64,000 nucleotides of DNA, from assembly GCF_001742185.1 (NCBI RefSeq), contig NZ_CP015750.1:744001-808000 (forward strand), given 5' to 3'. The DNA is from Pectobacterium wasabiae CFBP 3304 (lineage in GTDB: Bacteria > Pseudomonadota > Gammaproteobacteria > Enterobacterales > Enterobacteriaceae). Both the position numbers and the translations under genes were made by a program. This document shows, piece by piece, positions 61,700-64,000 of this stretch. Under the pieces are notes generated by a model. It worked only from the letters and a program-made list of their open reading frames with translations, ran no database searches and was not told the origin of the DNA. Within the stretch, counting starts at the first letter, position 1. Each line of letters begins with the position of its first letter.

Positions 61700-62116
61700 A
61701 TGTCACCCAGAAAACAGTCATGGCTGTGGATGTTATTCGTTATCTTGTCAGAAACGTCCGCCACGTCCACGTTAAAAATGTTTGATAATAGTCAGGGCTC
61801 GACAAAGATAGCCTTATTAGCGGTTATTATTCTGCTGTACTGCATTTGTTATTATTCACTATCAAAAGCCGTAAAACATCTTCCCGTGGGTTTAGCCTAT
61901 GCCACTTGGTCTGGCACCGGTATTTTATTAGTTTCGACGCTCAGTATTATTTTTTACGGCCAACACCCCGATATTCCTGCCATCATTGGGATGGTCGTGA
62001 TTGCTACTGGTATAGCAATCATGAATCTCTTTTCTAAAATGGGCACGGATGAACAACCCGAGGCAATAAAAAGCGGCGATCAGAATCAACCATTAGACAC
62101 AAAAATCATTCATTAA
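61700..62116 (+). CDS. SMR-family transporter subunit, longer member of a pair
   Basis: ATG 61700 after a cagga site gives 138 residues (MSPRKQSWLWMLFVILSET). It has four hydrophobic helices with the conserved first-helix glutamate (SETSATS) and the VGLAYATWSGTGI segment of small multidrug resistance proteins, plus a 30-residue polar tail. Paired SMR genes usually form heterodimers. SMR genes accompany choline-lyase clusters in other bacteria, where they may carry choline or export trimethylamine; that role is an inference. A frame to 61640 lies in the repeat and is not used. Confidence 0.88.
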   Translation: MSPRKQSWLWMLFVILSETSATSTLKMFDNSQGSTKIALLAVIILLYCICYYSLSKAVKHLPVGLAYATWSGTGILLVSTLSIIFYGQHPDIPAIIGMVVIATGIAIMNLFSKMGTDEQPEAIKSGDQNQPLDTKIIH

Positions 62117-62133
62117 CAATAAGGGTATCCATC

Positions 62134-62460
62134 ATGTTAAACGGATTCTTATGGTTGGCGCTTTCCATTGGTTCAGAAATTACCGGCACCTCGATGATCA
62201 AAAAAACCGATGGATTTAAAAAACGCACGCCTTCCGTTATCGTTATTCTCGCTTACTGCCTCTGCTATTTTTCGTTAACCCGCGCAATGGGTTATTTACC
62301 CGTAGGCGTGGCCTACTCGCTATGGTGCGGATTTGGCATCGTCGGCGTAACATTTATTTCGATGCTGCTTTATAAACAAAAACCGGATTTACCCGCGGTA
62401 TTTTCAATGGCACTCATTATCAGCGGGGGCATTATCATGAACCTCTATTCAAATATGTAA
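62134..62460 (+). CDS. SMR-family transporter subunit, shorter member of a pair
   Basis: The 108-residue four-helix protein has the first-helix glutamate (SIGSEITGTS) and VGVAYSLWCGFGIVG of the SMR family. It starts 17 bases after its partner with a ggg-rich upstream site. Together they probably make an antiporter for a quaternary or tertiary amine such as choline or trimethylamine. The gene ends 39 bases from the convergent ribokinase gene; no terminator was evident. Confidence 0.9.
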   Translation: MLNGFLWLALSIGSEITGTSMIKKTDGFKKRTPSVIVILAYCLCYFSLTRAMGYLPVGVAYSLWCGFGIVGVTFISMLLYKQKPDLPAVFSMALIISGGIIMNLYSNM

Positions 62461-62499
62461 CGTGTCCGATGCGCTTCTTTTTGCCACATTCCCAACGCG

Positions 62500-63456
62500 C
62501 TAACGAACGTTACCCGTATCGTGCAGCAGATCCGCATGTTGCTGCATTCGTTCCAGCGCTTCCTCATAACGCGGCATCGCATGCGCAGCACCTTCGCGCT
62601 CAACACAAAGTGAGGCATAGGCGGAGGAAAAGAGCGCCGCCTGCTCCAGGGTGTCGCCCGCCGCCAGCCTCGCGGCCAGCGCGCCATTGAACGCATCGCC
62701 CGCTCCCGTGGTGTCCTTGGGTTGCGCAGGAAACGCAGGAATATGGGCCTGAGTCTCACCGGTGGATAACAACGCCCCCTGCATGCCAAGCGTGATCACC
62801 AGTTGCCGCACCCCTTTTTGATGCAGCACCGCTGCGGCACGCTGGGCGCTGTCAATATCGGTGACTGAGATGCCCGTCAACAGCGTTGCTTCGGTGCTAT
62901 TTGGCGTCAGCAGATCGATCTTACTGAGCAAAGCGTCACTCACTTTCTGCCAGGGAGCGGGATTCATAATGACGAAGGTATTCGCCGCCTGTGCGATATC
63001 CACGATACGCTGAATCGCGCTAAGATTATTTTCTAGCTGAATCAATAAAATATCCGCGGCGGCGACCGTCGGCTGGCAGCGCGCGATTTCCGCCGCCGTC
63101 ACCGTCAAATTGGCACCGGGATAGACGGAAATCATATTTTCCGCATCATTACCGGCCACATAGATCAGCGCATTCCCCGTCGGTTTTTCCTTACAGGTAA
63201 ACAGCGTAATGGCATCAAAGCCGGTCTTTTCGAGATGACGCCGGGCAAACAGGCCAAAGTCGTCATTACCAATTTTACCGATGTAGTGTACGCGCGCGCC
63301 CGCACGCAGCGCCGCCGTCGCCTGATTCGCCCCTTTTCCGCCCGGCCCCATCATGCTGCGATGCGCAATCAGCGACTCTCCTGGCTGCGGAAAGCGGGAC
63401 ATGCCCGCCACAATATCCAGATTGAACGAGCCAAATACGCAAACCTTGCCTTTCAT
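62500..63456 (-). CDS. Ribokinase-like PfkB-family sugar kinase
   Basis: The 318-residue protein has the PfkB signatures GSFNLDIVAGMSRFP, GGKGANQA (residues 38-45) and the C-terminal DTTGAGDAFNGALAARLA with the catalytic aspartate. Ribokinase phosphorylates ribose or a similar sugar using ATP. It begins at ATG 63456, which overlaps the ROK gene stop by four bases, so the two kinases are coupled. Different sugar intermediates may be handled by the pair. Exact substrate unknown. Confidence 0.88.
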   Translation of the reverse strand: MKGKVCVFGSFNLDIVAGMSRFPQPGESLIAHRSMMGPGGKGANQATAALRAGARVHYIGKIGNDDFGLFARRHLEKTGFDAITLFTCKEKPTGNALIYVAGNDAENMISVYPGANLTVTAAEIARCQPTVAAADILLIQLENNLSAIQRIVDIAQAANTFVIMNPAPWQKVSDALLSKIDLLTPNSTEATLLTGISVTDIDSAQRAAAVLHQKGVRQLVITLGMQGALLSTGETQAHIPAFPAQPKDTTGAGDAFNGALAARLAAGDTLEQAALFSSAYASLCVEREGAAHAMPRYEEALERMQQHADLLHDTGNVR

Positions 63457-64000
63457 GCTTTTCTCCCGAATTGACGCTCCGCTGCCAGACAGGCTCCGCG
63501 ACAGCCGGTATAGTCCGTCGCCTCACTGAACACCATGTTTAGCTTCTCTCGTGTCATTGGTGGGCGTAAATGCCGCCAAATCCCGTCGCGTAGCGCCGCA
63601 TGCGGAAAATCGGCCATCGACAACACGCCTCCGCCAAGAACCAGATAGTCGGGATCGAAAATATTCATTTCCATCGCAACCACCTTCGCCAGTCGATCGA
63701 TAAACGCCTGTAAATCTGGATGCGTTCCCCAGCGCGTAAACAGTGACGACATGGCTGACTCCCCCTGCTGGATTGCCCAGTTTTTCAACCAGTGCCCCGA
63801 CGTCAGGGTTTCCACACAACCAAGGTTACCGCAGGGGCAAGGCTGTTGATTATCCGGCCAGGGTATATGCCCCAACTCACCCGATCCTCCGTGCTCGCCG
63901 TGATAAAAACGGCCATTGAGCCACAGACTATTGCCAATCCCTGTACCGAGGTAAATACCCACTGCCGTGTCTGGCAGCGTCTTTAGCTGCATTAAATCCC
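63453..64000 (-). CDS. ROK-family sugar kinase, AlsK-like, 5' end outside window
   Basis: The visible 182 C-terminal residues contain YLGTGIGNSLWLNG, HGGSGELGHIPW and the zinc-binding CPCGNLGCVE of ROK kinases, then DPDYLVLGGGVLSM. The order and wording resemble E. coli D-allose kinase AlsK more than N-acetyl sugar kinases. The open frame continues past 63992 to the window edge, so the start is not included. It is translationally coupled to the ribokinase-like gene, suggesting an allose- or psicose-type operon reading leftward from beyond the edge. Confidence 0.87.
   Translation of the reverse strand, partial: DLMQLKTLPDTAVGIYLGTGIGNSLWLNGRFYHGEHGGSGELGHIPWPDNQQPCPCGNLGCVETLTSGHWLKNWAIQQGESAMSSLFTRWGTHPDLQAFIDRLAKVVAMEMNIFDPDYLVLGGGVLSMADFPHAALRDGIWRHLRPPMTREKLNMVFSEATDYTGCRGACLAAERQFGRKA

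Overview
The window looks like chromosome of a soft-rot enterobacterium, most likely Pectobacterium. The supports are a type I-F cas operon with the enterobacterial 28-nt repeat, the uvrA/ssb pair with a LexA box, YjbQ, two families of interspersed palindromic repeats, and plant-associated carbon catabolism. The species assignment is an inference from gene content. No rRNA, tRNA, prophage or insertion sequence was recognised.

Layout: (a) 1-667, the start of an unrecognised, YafU-like membrane-associated gene cut by the left edge. (b) 1081-10632, a complete type I-F CRISPR-Cas locus (cas1, cas2-3 fusion, csy1-csy4, all leftward) with a divergent array of 19 repeats. The array carries two exact internal duplications. 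(c) 10670-14806, yjbQ, uvrA and ssb. (d) 14986-20359, an exported amidohydrolase, an unknown membrane protein, an AhpD-like protein, a GNAT acetyltransferase and a MocR regulator. (e) 20584-23200, a zinc ABC importer behind a near-perfect Zur box, with a 34-residue membrane ORF translationally coupled to the ATPase gene.

(f) 23317-40578, a large tellurite/stress (Ter) island in three transcription units. One is a leftward signalling unit: terW, three vWA proteins, a frameshifted terX, a PP2C phosphatase and a protein kinase. The second is a leftward five-gene enzyme unit: ATP-grasp, phosphoribosyltransferase, HAD, StiP-like and CitE-like. The third is rightward terZABCDE, with no terF. A shared TTAAGTAAA motif sits in the promoter regions and may be the TerW site.

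(g) 40582-48018, a HAD-IB phosphatase with a DeoR regulator, then a yjhI/H/G/F-like pentonate (xylonate-type) cluster: IclR regulator, GntP permease, dehydratase and aldolase. (h) 48493-57328, two divergent sets of genes: D-threonate kinase plus PdxA2 leftward, and an Fe-alcohol dehydrogenase, pyruvate aldolase, sodium symporter, cytoplasmic sialidase-like protein, YhcH and SDR rightward. Together these can be read as one pathway for a pectin-derived 3-deoxy-ulosaric acid (Dha of rhamnogalacturonan II) ending in pyruvate and dihydroxyacetone phosphate; this is a hypothesis. (i) 57520-62460, an apparently microcompartment-free choline trimethylamine-lyase module: CutC with every catalytic residue present, CutD, two paired SMR transporters, and a perfect FNR box upstream. 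(j) 62500-64000, a ribokinase-family gene and an AlsK-like ROK kinase cut by the right edge.
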